Shown here: piece after piece, positions 42,570 through 52,425 of the stretch
Position numbering within the stretch: position 1 is the first letter of the stretch
How the letters are laid out: each line of letters starts with the position of its first letter
Source: Pseudophaeobacter flagellatus
Lineage (GTDB): Bacteria > Pseudomonadota > Alphaproteobacteria > Rhodobacterales > Rhodobacteraceae
Direction of reading: 5' to 3'
NCBI RefSeq assembly: GCF_021228235.1
Contig: NZ_JAJQRG010000008.1
Coordinates: 62,001 to 126,000, forward strand
DNA: 64,000 bases
Position numbers and translations under genes: made by a program
Notes under the pieces: generated by a model
Seen by the model: only the letters and a program-made list of their open reading frames with translations
Database searches by the model: none
What the model was told of the DNA's origin: nothing

Positions 42570-44936
42570 ATGATTAACCGTCTTTTGCGTGCTATTTGTT
42601 TATTTCTGCTGCTTTGGTCTGCAGCGAGTTTGGGGGCGCAGGGCGTGCACGCACAGCAGCCAGCCACGGCAATAGAAGGTGGCGCAGCGGCGGCGAGCGA
42701 TCCAGCCGATCCGGTGGCGCGCGCGGTTGAACTGGCAACAGAAAGCGGCCTTGGGGTGATCATCGTCGATGGCAGTGGCAGGCTGACCGGAACAGGCGAG
42801 ACACCGCCCAGCACCGGGGCGAGCAGACCGTCGATGGAGGGCGCCTCATCCTTGATGAAGGCGCAGTCGGAGCTGCAATCCTTCCGGCAGGAGTTGCGCA
42901 GTCGGCTAGAGGCGTTGCCCTATTCGATATTTGAGATGAACTATATCCTGCGCCAGACCAGCCCGGATGGCCGCATCATGACCTATGTAGAGGTCCTGGG
43001 CTGGAGCCTGCTGTTCTTGATGATCGGGCGCTGGCTGTCGGTGGAAATCTACGGCAAGCGGATAGCCAAACGCTATGTCCAGGCTCGGATCAAGGCGCAA
43101 CCGGAAGGCTACTACGAAAAGATGCCCTTCCTGGTCTTCCGATTCCTGATGGGGGTTGGCGGCACGCTCTTTGCAATGGTTTTTGCCCTTGCGGTTTCTT
43201 ATCTGATCTTTGGTGCCTCGGGCGACAGTTCGATCGAATTCACCGTGACCGCGATCTATACCGCCTTCTTCGTTTCACGCACGGTATCGGACCTGTGGCG
43301 CATGGTCCTGTCGCCCTATCTGAGCCAATACCGAATGCCGGTTTTCTCGGATCGCGATGCAAAGCGACTTTACATTTCGGCGTCGTTGCTGGCGACCTAT
43401 GATGTCTTTTCGCTGGTCTTTGCCACCTGGGTTGGCGATTTTGGCCTGAACTATAATGTTTATGCGCTAGTCTCTGGCATCCTGGCCCTGGTTGGCACCC
43501 TGGGCAGCCTGGTCCTGATTGCCGTCAACGCCCGCGCCATCAGTAATGGGATCCGGGCGGGTCGCCCCAAGGAGGACTGCTCCTGGTTGCTGCGCGTGCT
43601 GTCGATACTCTGGGCACCTGCTCTTGTCATCTATGTCATTTTTGGCTGGCTCAACCTGGCATTCGATCTGGTGCTAGAGCGCGAAATGTCGATGCCGTTG
43701 ATGGCTGGGACCTATATGGTGCTGACCTCCATTCTGGTGGTCTATGGCGTTATCAACTACGGGATCGAGGCCTATGGGCGGCGCAGTCAAGCGAAGCTGG
43801 CCCACGACCCAGAAGTTGCGGCCGAGAACGCAGAGGCGGAGATTTCAGAGGGTGAAATCCAGGCGATGTCCGAGGGGCAGCGCCACCCGATTGCCAGTAT
43901 TGAAGATCTGGCCCGCCGAGTCGCCGGGATCCTGTCCTTTTTGGTCGGGGCTTATGCGCTTGTCCTGGTCTGGAACCCAGAAGCCAAATGGATGAAGACA
44001 AGCGCGGCGGAAAGCGCCTTTGATGTGATCGTGATCTTCTTTCTGGGCTATATTGTCTATCACGCGGCGCGGATTTGGATCGATAGCAAGATCCAGGAAG
44101 AAACCGGCGATGTGCAAGAGGCCGAACTGGGCGACGAAGGTGGCCATGGCGGGGCGAGCCGTCTGGCGACCCTGTTGCCGCTGTTTCGTGGGGTCATCTT
44201 GGCCGTGGTTGTGGTCGCGGTTGTGCTGATCGTGCTGATGGAACTTGGGATCAATGTCAGCCCGCTGTTTGCAGGTGCTGGTGTGGTTGGTCTGGCGGTT
44301 GGCTTTGGGTCGCAGACGCTGGTGCGTGATATCTTTTCGGGGGCCTTCTTTTTGATGGATGATGCCTTCCGCAAAGGGGAATATATCGACATCGGCGAGG
44401 TCAAAGGCACGGTGGAAAAAATCTCAGTGCGTTCGTTCCAGTTGCGCCATCACCTGGGCGCGCTGCACACCATTCCCTTTGGTGAAATCAAGGTGCTGAG
44501 CAACTATTCGCGCGATTGGGTGATGATGAAACTGCCGCTGCGGGTGACCTATGACACCGATGTCGACAAGGTGCGCAAGATGATCAAGAAGCTGGGCAAC
44601 GACTTGCTGAGCGATCCGGTGATCGGCGACAGCTTCATGCAGCCGCTGAAATCGCAGGGGGTCATCGAAATGCAGGATTCCGCGATGATCATCCGGGTCA
44701 AATTCATGACCAAACCGGGAGATCAGTGGTTGATACGCAAGCGGGTCTACCAGGATATCCGCGAGCTCTTTGCCCGCGAAGGCATCAAATTTGCCCATCG
44801 CGAAGTCACGGTACGGCTGGCCGAGGATCAGGCGGACGACATCCCGCAGCACAAGCGGGAAGCCATTGCAGGTGGGGTGCAGGCGGCAATTGATGAAGAC
44901 ATCATGGATGTCAATGGCGCTGGCGACGACCGCTAG
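42570..44936 (+). CDS. Large mechanosensitive channel protein (MscS family) with signal peptide
   Basis: 788 residues from ATG 42570, with GGAG ten bases upstream; the TTG at 42561 is less likely. Signal peptide LLRAICLFLLLWSAASLGAQG with cleavage near AQQ. A periplasmic segment to residue about 120 and a long multi-helix region follow. The MscS domain lies at about residues 550-690, with the pore helix LFAGAGVVGLAVGFGSQTLV, then RDIFSGAFFLMDDAFRKGEY and HTIPFGEIKVLSNYSR. A C-terminal cytoplasmic alpha/beta part follows. It would release osmolytes on membrane tension. It stands alone; the convergent neighbour is the CoA transferase operon. Confidence 0.92.
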   Translation: MINRLLRAICLFLLLWSAASLGAQGVHAQQPATAIEGGAAAASDPADPVARAVELATESGLGVIIVDGSGRLTGTGETPPSTGASRPSMEGASSLMKAQSELQSFRQELRSRLEALPYSIFEMNYILRQTSPDGRIMTYVEVLGWSLLFLMIGRWLSVEIYGKRIAKRYVQARIKAQPEGYYEKMPFLVFRFLMGVGGTLFAMVFALAVSYLIFGASGDSSIEFTVTAIYTAFFVSRTVSDLWRMVLSPYLSQYRMPVFSDRDAKRLYISASLLATYDVFSLVFATWVGDFGLNYNVYALVSGILALVGTLGSLVLIAVNARAISNGIRAGRPKEDCSWLLRVLSILWAPALVIYVIFGWLNLAFDLVLEREMSMPLMAGTYMVLTSILVVYGVINYGIEAYGRRSQAKLAHDPEVAAENAEAEISEGEIQAMSEGQRHPIASIEDLARRVAGILSFLVGAYALVLVWNPEAKWMKTSAAESAFDVIVIFFLGYIVYHAARIWIDSKIQEETGDVQEAELGDEGGHGGASRLATLLPLFRGVILAVVVVAVVLIVLMELGINVSPLFAGAGVVGLAVGFGSQTLVRDIFSGAFFLMDDAFRKGEYIDIGEVKGTVEKISVRSFQLRHHLGALHTIPFGEIKVLSNYSRDWVMMKLPLRVTYDTDVDKVRKMIKKLGNDLLSDPVIGDSFMQPLKSQGVIEMQDSAMIIRVKFMTKPGDQWLIRKRVYQDIRELFAREGIKFAHREVTVRLAEDQADDIPQHKREAIAGGVQAAIDEDIMDVNGAGDDR

Positions 44937-45113
44937 GGCCGGTCGGGACCGCAAGACAGCGCAGGAGGCGCGTTGATGGGGCCTGCGTTCGGTGATGGGA
45001 GATGCGGCGCGATTAAACGCGAAACACTGTCGCCCTGATATGAGAGATGAAACAAGGGGGCTCCCGCCCCCAATCCGATCCGCTGACGCGCCTCGTTTTG
45101 GCGTTGGGCCGGG

Positions 45114-45134
45114 CGCCGGGCCAGAGGCCCGGCG
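45114..45134. terminator. GC-rich hairpin between the channel gene and the CoA transferase operon
   Basis: CGCCGGGCC-aga-GGCCCGGCG at 45114-45134 is a 9-base stem with a 3-base loop, in the 240-base convergent gap. There is no T run on either strand, so I give it only moderate weight as a terminator. Confidence 0.4.
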
Positions 45135-45176
45135 GGCGCTGCCTGCAAGGCTGGTGGATCTAAGGAGAGGTCTGCT

Positions 45177-46535
45177 TTAGGCTGTTGACCAGCGGGCCGG
45201 GGCGCTGCCGCAGGCCTGGGCCGGGCGATCCCAATGCATCTGGGTCCCACCGACCTGCAGGGCTGGTTTCAAGCGCCGCGCGGGCCCCCAGGTGCTGTTT
45301 TCGATCTCGCGCGCATAGTCGTCTGCCTCTGCCGCATGAAGCGCTGGACTGTCGAGGTGATGCGGCGTTTGAGCCAGCTGCTCTGCCATTCGCGCCAGGG
45401 ATAAACGCGCGCTGGCGGCGCGATTTTCCAGCACTGCAGATTTTAGCGCCCGCAGCACGGCCGCCGCCATCATGTAGCCGGTGGCGTGATCCAGCGCCTG
45501 GACGGGCAGTGGAGTTGGTCTGTCCGTTTCGGCCCACTGCGCTCCTGCCTTTGCGACCCCGGCACTCATCTGTACTAGGCTGTCAAAGCCGCGCCGCTGC
45601 GCCCAGGGGCCACTCCAGCCATAGGCATTGAGGGACACCTCGATGCAGTTTGGGGCCAGCGCTGTGCGGGTTGTCCCTGTATAGCCCAAGCTATCCAGCG
45701 CGCCGGGACGGTAGCCATGCACAAGAACATCGGCCTGTGCCAGTAGCTCTTCGAATCTGTGCCTATCCGTTTGGTCTCGCAGATCAAGGCAGGTCATTGT
45801 CTTGCCCAGAGAAATGTCGGGTATGACACCGGGTTCATCCCAGCCAGGAGGGTCTATCCGCAACACCTCGGCACCAAAACCCGCCAGGGTACGAGTGGCA
45901 ATTGGTCCGGCCAATACCCGTGTCAGATCCAACACCCGCAGCCCTGCCAGAGGGCGTGAGGCAGAGGCCTTGGGGCGCGGGCGCAGGGTGACGCGGCGTG
46001 GCGCGTCCCAGTGAACCAGAGGCTCCCGGGCAACACTGCGACCCTGCGGATGGGCCAACCACTGGGCCCGGCTTCGCATATAGGCAGCGACACCCTGCTG
46101 TTTGATTACTTCTTGCTCCAGGGTCTCGCCGTCCCAGGCCGCAACAGCCGCCGCGACCGCAGTGGGGTCTGCGGCACAGTCGAGCACTTTGAGGGCGGCG
46201 GCGCGGTGGTGTGGCAGGTTGGTGTGCAGGCGGATCCAGCCATTGCCACAGGGATAGTTCCCGGCAATGGGATCCCATAGGCTTGGCAGGTCCCAGCCCT
46301 GGGCGGCAAAACTATAGCCAAACCAGAGCGACGCAAGGCGCTGGTTCACCGTGACGGACTGCTGATCGTGGCTGAGCCCGCCAGCCTGCATCAACTCTGC
46401 CAGTTGCTGGCCTACCGCAGCAAAGCAGGCATTGGCGAGTTCGCTCACTGCGAAGGCGCTGGTGTAGCGTCCCGTTCCGGTGACGTGATAGCTGCCCGGT
46501 GCGGGGAGCAGGGGCGGGAGGTGCGATAGGCTCAC
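45177..46535 (-). CDS. CaiB/BaiF family CoA transferase with rearranged domain order
   Basis: 452 residues. The typical CaiB N-terminus (PLAGLRVLDLTRVLAGPIAT, with GFGAEVLRIDPPG) starts only at about residue 195. The first 190 residues resemble the C-terminal half of such enzymes (CGNGWIRLHTNLPHHRAAAL, AYMRSRAQWLAHPQG). The order therefore looks permuted. The catalytic aspartate is plausible in LPVQALDHATGYMMA. The GTG start at 46535 overlaps the upstream permease stop, making it the last gene of an ABC importer operon. It probably activates the imported acid as a CoA thioester; the substrate is unknown. Confidence 0.85.
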   Translation of the reverse strand: MSLSHLPPLLPAPGSYHVTGTGRYTSAFAVSELANACFAAVGQQLAELMQAGGLSHDQQSVTVNQRLASLWFGYSFAAQGWDLPSLWDPIAGNYPCGNGWIRLHTNLPHHRAAALKVLDCAADPTAVAAAVAAWDGETLEQEVIKQQGVAAYMRSRAQWLAHPQGRSVAREPLVHWDAPRRVTLRPRPKASASRPLAGLRVLDLTRVLAGPIATRTLAGFGAEVLRIDPPGWDEPGVIPDISLGKTMTCLDLRDQTDRHRFEELLAQADVLVHGYRPGALDSLGYTGTTRTALAPNCIEVSLNAYGWSGPWAQRRGFDSLVQMSAGVAKAGAQWAETDRPTPLPVQALDHATGYMMAAAVLRALKSAVLENRAASARLSLARMAEQLAQTPHHLDSPALHAAEADDYAREIENSTWGPARRLKPALQVGGTQMHWDRPAQACGSAPARWSTA

Positions 46536-47686
46536 TGCTGATACGGGTCGAGACTGTCGCGCAGCCCATCGCCAAAGAAGTTGAAGGCCAGCACCACGAT
46601 GATAATCGGCAGCATCGGGATTGCAGTCCAGGGGTAGATCTCGATTGAGGCGAGGTTCTGCGCGTCATTGAGCATCACCCCCCAGCTGACTGCGGGGGCG
46701 CGCAGCCCCAGCCCGAGGAAGGACAGCGCGGTTTCACCCAAGATCATCGCCGGGATCGACAGGGTCGCCGAAGCAATGAGATGCGACATGAAATTAGGGA
46801 TCAGGTGCTTGCGGATGACCCGCCCAGAAGAGGCCCCCATCATTTCGGCGGCCCGCACATATTCTTCTTCGCGAAGGGATAGGAACTTGGCCCGAACCGA
46901 GCGCGCCAGCCCCGGCCAATCCAGGATCCCTAGGATTATGGAGATGATGAAGAACACCGCCACTGGCGACCAGTTCGACGGCACCGCCGCCGAAAGCGCC
47001 AGCCAGAGAGGCAGCTCTGGCAGCGAGCGCAGGACTTCGATTACCCGGTTGATCCCCCAGTCGATCCTGCCGCCGAAATACCCCGCCACAGACCCAAAGA
47101 AGATCCCCAGAACAAAGGAGACCGAAATCCCGATCAGGCCAACCGTCAGCGACAGTTGCGCGCCATAGAGGATGCGGCTGAAGATGTCGCGGCCCAGGCG
47201 ATCAGAACCCCAGAGGAACACCGTTGCCCCCTTGGGGGCGCAGAACAGATGGGTGTCAGAGGCGATCAGCCCGGCAATGTGATAGGTCTTACCCTCGCAG
47301 AAAAAATCCAATTTGCGCGGAGTGTCGAGATCCGGTTTGAACACCCATTGAAATGTCTCCAGATCGGCTTTGGATGTCATCGGGTAGATGAAGGGGCCAA
47401 TGAATTCGCCCTCATGAAACAGATTGATGGATTGCGGTGGTGCGTAGAGATGCTCGCTTAGGCGCTGGTTCGGGACATAGGGCGCGATAAAGCCAATCAC
47501 CGGCAGCAGCAGATAGCAGATCAACAAGAAGGCACCGGAAATAAGGCCAAGCCGGTGGGTCTTGAACTTGCGCCAGATCAGCACCCAATTGGGGGCGTCC
47601 AGATCCTTGCGCTCCAACTCTTGCAGGGCGGCGTCGGGATCATAGGGGGCGTCGTCTACAAAGCGTCCATCAGGTAATTGGGTCAT
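46532..47686 (-). CDS. ABC transporter permease, oligopeptide/microcin C type (second permease)
   Basis: 384 residues of the DppC/OppC/YejE type. The N-terminus has a cytoplasmic stretch and one helix (LGLISGAFLLICYLLLPVIG), then a large periplasmic loop, as in YejE. Four or five helices follow, with the EAA loop AAEMMGASSGRVIRKHLIPN near residue 275. The large periplasmic loop suggests a bulky peptide-like ligand, but the substrate is unknown. It overlaps the first permease by ATGA and the CoA transferase by GTGA. Confidence 0.88.
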   Translation of the reverse strand: MTQLPDGRFVDDAPYDPDAALQELERKDLDAPNWVLIWRKFKTHRLGLISGAFLLICYLLLPVIGFIAPYVPNQRLSEHLYAPPQSINLFHEGEFIGPFIYPMTSKADLETFQWVFKPDLDTPRKLDFFCEGKTYHIAGLIASDTHLFCAPKGATVFLWGSDRLGRDIFSRILYGAQLSLTVGLIGISVSFVLGIFFGSVAGYFGGRIDWGINRVIEVLRSLPELPLWLALSAAVPSNWSPVAVFFIISIILGILDWPGLARSVRAKFLSLREEEYVRAAEMMGASSGRVIRKHLIPNFMSHLIASATLSIPAMILGETALSFLGLGLRAPAVSWGVMLNDAQNLASIEIYPWTAIPMLPIIIVVLAFNFFGDGLRDSLDPYQQ

Positions 47687-48711
47687 GCTTTGCGCCCCTC
47701 ATATCGAATGCGGGGATCCAAGAGTACCAGCAGGACATCGGAAATCATCGTTCCTATCAGGGTCAGCAGTGCCACAAACATCAGGACAAATCCGGACAGG
47801 AACATGTCCTGCGTCTTGAGTGCAGTCAGCAGGGTGGGGCCGATGGTTTGCAGCCCCAGAACAACCGAAACCAGCACCGAGCCGGAAATCATTGCCGGCA
47901 GCAGGTTGCCAATATCGGCAACAAAGGGATTGAAGGCCACCCGCAGCGGGTATTTTGCCAGCATCCTGGTTGGTGACATGCCCTTGGCCACGGCCGTTTC
48001 CACATAGGGTTTGCCCAGCTCGTCCAGCATATTGGCCCGCAGTCGCTGCATCATTGCCGATGCCCCAGAGGTGCCAATCACGAAGGTTGGCACAATCAGG
48101 TGGATGAGGATGGATTTGACCTTCTCCCAACTCATCGGCAGACCTTCAAAGGTGGGGTCCATAAGCCCGCCAATAGGCAGATCAAACCAACGGTGGCCAT
48201 AGTAAAACAGGATTAGCGCCAGCAGAAAGTTGGGTGTGGCCAAGCCGAGATAGCCAACAAAGGCCGAGGTGTAGTCCACCCAACTGCGCGCCCGTGCTGC
48301 CGCTAGCACGCCCAGGGGCAGGGCCACGACGTAGACAAAGACAACGGCAGCCAGATTGACCAATACGGTCAGCCAGAGACTGTCGCCGACAATTTCGGCC
48401 ACGGGACTGTCAAACTCAAAGGACCAGCCAAAATTGCCCTGCAGCAAGCCGGAAAACCCATGTGGCCCCGGCAAAAAGCCAACCCAGATGAAATATTGCT
48501 GCCAGAGAGGTTTATCCAAGGCATATTCGCCGCGCAGAAATTCGGCCTTGGCCACACCGGCTGATTGGCCGCTGGCGCGCAGTTCAGCAATCTGGTTGGA
48601 CAGATAGTCCCCCGGCGGCAGGTTGATGATGGCAAACACCAGAATGGAAACCACCCAGAGCGTCAGCAGCATGGTGCCGAAGCGATAGAGGGCGTAGCGC
48701 AGAATTGGCAT
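47683..48711 (-). CDS. ABC transporter permease, oligopeptide/microcin C type (first permease)
   Basis: 342 residues of the DppB/OppB/YejB type. The N-terminus MPILRYALYRFGTMLLTLWV has the characteristic helix, then a periplasmic loop and about five further helices. The EAA loop is YVETAVAKGMSPTRMLAKYP near residue 240, followed by LRVAFNPFVADIGNLLP. It shares a base with the binding-protein stop and overlaps the second permease. Confidence 0.88.
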   Translation of the reverse strand: MPILRYALYRFGTMLLTLWVVSILVFAIINLPPGDYLSNQIAELRASGQSAGVAKAEFLRGEYALDKPLWQQYFIWVGFLPGPHGFSGLLQGNFGWSFEFDSPVAEIVGDSLWLTVLVNLAAVVFVYVVALPLGVLAAARARSWVDYTSAFVGYLGLATPNFLLALILFYYGHRWFDLPIGGLMDPTFEGLPMSWEKVKSILIHLIVPTFVIGTSGASAMMQRLRANMLDELGKPYVETAVAKGMSPTRMLAKYPLRVAFNPFVADIGNLLPAMISGSVLVSVVLGLQTIGPTLLTALKTQDMFLSGFVLMFVALLTLIGTMISDVLLVLLDPRIRYEGRKA

Positions 48712-50660
48712 CAGCTCTCACCATCCTGAAAGAAGAACTCATCAGGGCGGTAGATGCCAAAATGGGCACCGGGTTCCCAGGCCCAGATGGCGCGTTTTGG
48801 CACATTTCGTAACCGGTTTGACACGACCACCGGCTGCGGTGCCGCCGAGATAATGCCGATGCCGTAGACCTGTTCGGCATGGATCTTGAGCATCTGGCGC
48901 CAGGCGGTTGCGCGGTCGGTGTCATCCTCGGCGGTTTCCCAGTCGTGCAACAGTGACAGCAAACGCTGGGGGGGGGCCATGTCAGGCGCTTCACCAGAGG
49001 TCCCGTTGGTTTGGTAATATTGACCCCATTTGGGCCAGGCGAGAAACACCTGATCTGTCGGCGCCAGATAGGCCGGAGAGGTATGGTTTTGTGGCAGGCC
49101 GTTGTCCCAGCCGTACCAGACCGAAGCCATGGTGGTGCCGGAAAACACCCGGTTGCGCAAAATATCCCGATCCAGCGGACGCATCACCAGTTTGACGCCT
49201 ACATCGTTCCAGTCATCCGTGATGATTTGCAGCGCATTTTCAACCTCTTGCCGCTCGCCGGCGGTTTCCACCACCAGTTCCATCCGGCGGCCATCGGGGA
49301 GGATACGGATGCCATAGCCGTCTTTTTCCGTAAGCCCGGCTTCATCCAGCAACTGGTTGGCCAGTTCCGGGTCGAATGAGGCCCAGGATTCACGCAGCAC
49401 CGGGTCAAAAAACGGGCTTTGTTCCAGCACGGTCATGGCGCCAGGCTTGGCCAGTTTGAAATAGAGCGCCCTGTTGATGGCCGCGCGGTTGATCGAAAGC
49501 GACAGCGCCCGGCGCACCCGCACATCGCGCAGCACCCTGCGCCAGACCGGGTCCTTGATATTCAGGTTGGGGTAGATCGCAATCTGCGAAGCCGCGCCGG
49601 TGCCCCAAAGATAGGTCTGGTAATTGCCGCCGTCTTTTTCGCCCTTGCGCAGGATCGGGATGTCCCGAAAGCCCAGCCCGCGCGCCTGCAGGTCGGCCTG
49701 GCCCGCGTTGGATTTTGCCGCCACCAGCCCACCTGCAACGATTTCCATTTCGACAGTGTCGATATAGGGCAGCTGCACGCCCTTACTGTCCACTCTATGG
49801 TAGTAGGGGTTACGCACAAACTGATGGCGGATCCGCTTGCCGGCGGTGGCATTGATCCAGGGCTGCAGGGTGGGCAGCTCGTGATTATCGTATTTGTACA
49901 TGTTGTCATATTTGTTGTGCAGCGCTGCCCAGCTTTTGACGCGGGCATAGTCGACTTCAGCGGCCAGGCTGTTGGCATCGGTGTAGTCGGCGTGAAACTG
50001 CTTCAGATAGGCCGAGGGGCGATAGATAAAGGGCGGGCGTGCCTGGGCCAGGTTTTGCAAGAACTGCGGATTGGGCTGGTCCCATTCATAGATCACCGTG
50101 GTCTCATCCGGGAAGCTCACCCGGGGTAGGCTTCCATCTACATAGAGAAAATCAGGTGGGCCAGCGGGGCTGAGCAGCGGATTATTGGCGATATCCTTCC
50201 ACCAATATTCAAAATCGGCAGAGGTAAAGGGATCGCCACTGGACCAGCGGTGACCCGGGCGCAGCCTCAGGGTGAAGCGCCTGTTGCCGACATTCTCAAA
50301 ACTATGCAGGATATCGGGTTGCAGCTGGTAGTCTTCGCTATAGCCCACCAGCCGGGCATAGCCGTAGACAACCATCTGGCGGATGTCCTTGGAGCGGGTG
50401 ACCATGGTGTTAAGCGTACCGCCCTGGTGACCAAAGCTGCGGCCCTTGGCGGCAAGATCCACAATCAGCGGGATATGGGGCAGCCGTTCAGACACTGGGG
50501 GCAGGTGGCCCGCGTCCACTTCAGTCTGCCAGAAACTGCTTTCTACAAAGCTGGGGCCAGCCGCAGCTGCGCCTGTCGTCAGCGTCAAGGCCGCAGCGGC
50601 GACAGAGCAGGCCAGAGACCTGGCAAATTTACGGGCTTGGGTGAGGCTTGGCTTAAACAT
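48711..50660 (-). CDS. ABC transporter substrate-binding protein, family 5 (YejA-like)
   Basis: 649 residues from ATG 50660; the longer open frame up to 50819 lies in the ATPase gene. Signal peptide SLACSVAAAALTLTTGAAAA with cleavage before GPSFVESSFW. The SBP family 5 outline is clear: QGGTLNTMVTRSKDIRQMVV, LRPGHRWSSGDPFTSADFEY and VRRALSLSINRAAINRALYF. It would bind the ligand in the periplasm. The long length and the YejB/YejE-like permeases are nearest to the YejABEF type, but no substrate is known. Its start overlaps the ATPase stop by eight bases. Confidence 0.88.
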   Translation of the reverse strand: MFKPSLTQARKFARSLACSVAAAALTLTTGAAAAGPSFVESSFWQTEVDAGHLPPVSERLPHIPLIVDLAAKGRSFGHQGGTLNTMVTRSKDIRQMVVYGYARLVGYSEDYQLQPDILHSFENVGNRRFTLRLRPGHRWSSGDPFTSADFEYWWKDIANNPLLSPAGPPDFLYVDGSLPRVSFPDETTVIYEWDQPNPQFLQNLAQARPPFIYRPSAYLKQFHADYTDANSLAAEVDYARVKSWAALHNKYDNMYKYDNHELPTLQPWINATAGKRIRHQFVRNPYYHRVDSKGVQLPYIDTVEMEIVAGGLVAAKSNAGQADLQARGLGFRDIPILRKGEKDGGNYQTYLWGTGAASQIAIYPNLNIKDPVWRRVLRDVRVRRALSLSINRAAINRALYFKLAKPGAMTVLEQSPFFDPVLRESWASFDPELANQLLDEAGLTEKDGYGIRILPDGRRMELVVETAGERQEVENALQIITDDWNDVGVKLVMRPLDRDILRNRVFSGTTMASVWYGWDNGLPQNHTSPAYLAPTDQVFLAWPKWGQYYQTNGTSGEAPDMAPPQRLLSLLHDWETAEDDTDRATAWRQMLKIHAEQVYGIGIISAAPQPVVVSNRLRNVPKRAIWAWEPGAHFGIYRPDEFFFQDGES

Positions 50661-52425
50661 GACAGCGTACCTTGTGTCCGGGCTCCAACGGCACCAGCGG
50701 CGGTGCTTCATAGCCTGCGAAGCGAAAACGTTCTGGCCATTTTTCCGGGCTGCCAGCCCCCTGCGCCACCAGATCAAGATCAATGGGGCGATGAATGTCA
50801 GGTTCGGGCTGAGCCGCAATTAGCGCCTTAGTGTAGGGGTGTTGCGGGTTGTAAAACAGAGTTTCAGGGCTGGCCTGTTCGACCACCAGCCCCCGGCGCA
50901 TGACCGCCACTTCGTCGGCGATCCGTGCCACCACGGCAAGATCATGACTGATAAACAGATATGAAAGCTGCTTCTGGTCGCGGATCTTTTCCAACAGGCG
51001 CAGGATCTGTTCCTGCACCGAAACATCCAGCGCTGAGGTGGGCTCGTCGCAGACCAGCAGCGAAGGATCCAGCATCAGGGCGCGGGCAATCGACAGCCGC
51101 TGGCGTTGGCCACCAGAAAAGGCATGCGGATAGCGCTGTAGCATATCCCGCTCAAGGCCAACCATCTGCAGCATCTCGGCGGCCTTGTCGCGCTGTTCTG
51201 CGCGGCTGCCAATGCGGTGGATTTCCAGCGGTTCAACCATGGTATCAAAAATCCGCATCCTTGGGCTGAGCGAGGAATAGGGATCCTGAAACACCATCTG
51301 TGCCTCGCGCTGAAAGGCGGTGCGCGCGGTGCGGTCCATCTGGTGAACCTCAATAGGATCTGCACCCTTGGTCGCCCGAAACAGCACCTGCCCGCCCTGA
51401 TCAGGCGGCTCGGCACCCAGGGCAATGCGCGCGGCGGTGGTCTTGCCCGATCCGCTCTCGCCGACAATGGCCAGGGTCTTGCCGCGCGGCAGATGCAGAT
51501 CAATGCCGCGGCAGGCATAGATAAGGCTGGGGGCCTTCCAGCCCTTGCCTGCCCGCATGCTATAGGTCTTTGAAACGTTGTTCATTTCCAGAATCAGGTC
51601 GGTGGCGGGCTCTATCGGTTTGGGCGTGGCATTGGCGGGAATCTGCGGCGCCGCCTTCATCAGCGCGCGGGTATAGGCATGGGCCGGGGCAGAGAGCAGC
51701 GGTTCGGCTGCGCCGGATTCCATCACCCGGCCCTTGTGCATCACCACTACCTGTTCCGCCATATTGGCAACCACGCCCAGGTCATGGGTGACCAGGATCA
51801 TTGCCATGCCGGTATCGCGTTGCAATTCCTTCATCAGGCCCAGAACCTGCGCCTGTGTGGTCACATCCAGCGCCGTCGTGGGTTCATCCGCGATCAGCAG
51901 TTTGGGCTTGGCCACCATGGCCATGGCGATCATCGCCCGCTGTCGCATCCCGCCGGACAGTTCAAACGGATAGGAACTATAGGTGCGTTCGGGATCGGGA
52001 AAGCCGACGCGGTCAAAACAGGCAAGCACCTCTTTCTTGGCGCTGGTCTCGCTTTTGCGGCCATGCAGCCAGAGCACCTCTACCACCTGGTTGCCAATGC
52101 GGTGCAGCGGCGACAAAGAGCGCATTGGTTCCTGAAAGATCATCGAAATCTGATTGCCGCGCAAATTCCGCATGGCGCGTTCGGGCAGGGTAACCAAATC
52201 AGTCGTGTTCGCACCATCGCGAAAGGTGATGCTGCCGCTGCGGATCTGGGCAACCTTGGGCAGAACACGCAGCACCGCGCGGCAGCTCACGGTTTTCCCG
52301 GAGCCGCTCTCGCCAACCAGTGCTAGGGTTTCACCCTCGGCGACATCAAAATTGACATCACGCACGACAGGGTCACCCTTGCCAAAGCCGATGGTAAGGT
52401 TTCTTACAGAAAGTAAAGGCACCAT
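50653..52425 (-). CDS. ABC transporter fused double ATP-binding protein (oligopeptide type)
   Basis: 590 residues with two complete ABC ATPase domains, as in YejF/GsiA. The first has Walker A GESGSGKTVSCR, signature LSGGMRQRAMIAMA and Walker B LLIADEPTTALD. The second has GESGSGKTTAARIAL, FSGGQRQRLSIARA and LVCDEPTSALD. The switch histidines are in VTHDLGVV and ISHDLAVV. It is the first gene of the five-gene operon ATPase, binding protein, two permeases, CoA transferase, all linked by overlaps. It energises import of an unknown oligopeptide-like or acidic solute. Confidence 0.93.
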   Translation of the reverse strand: MVPLLSVRNLTIGFGKGDPVVRDVNFDVAEGETLALVGESGSGKTVSCRAVLRVLPKVAQIRSGSITFRDGANTTDLVTLPERAMRNLRGNQISMIFQEPMRSLSPLHRIGNQVVEVLWLHGRKSETSAKKEVLACFDRVGFPDPERTYSSYPFELSGGMRQRAMIAMAMVAKPKLLIADEPTTALDVTTQAQVLGLMKELQRDTGMAMILVTHDLGVVANMAEQVVVMHKGRVMESGAAEPLLSAPAHAYTRALMKAAPQIPANATPKPIEPATDLILEMNNVSKTYSMRAGKGWKAPSLIYACRGIDLHLPRGKTLAIVGESGSGKTTAARIALGAEPPDQGGQVLFRATKGADPIEVHQMDRTARTAFQREAQMVFQDPYSSLSPRMRIFDTMVEPLEIHRIGSRAEQRDKAAEMLQMVGLERDMLQRYPHAFSGGQRQRLSIARALMLDPSLLVCDEPTSALDVSVQEQILRLLEKIRDQKQLSYLFISHDLAVVARIADEVAVMRRGLVVEQASPETLFYNPQHPYTKALIAAQPEPDIHRPIDLDLVAQGAGSPEKWPERFRFAGYEAPPLVPLEPGHKVRCHV

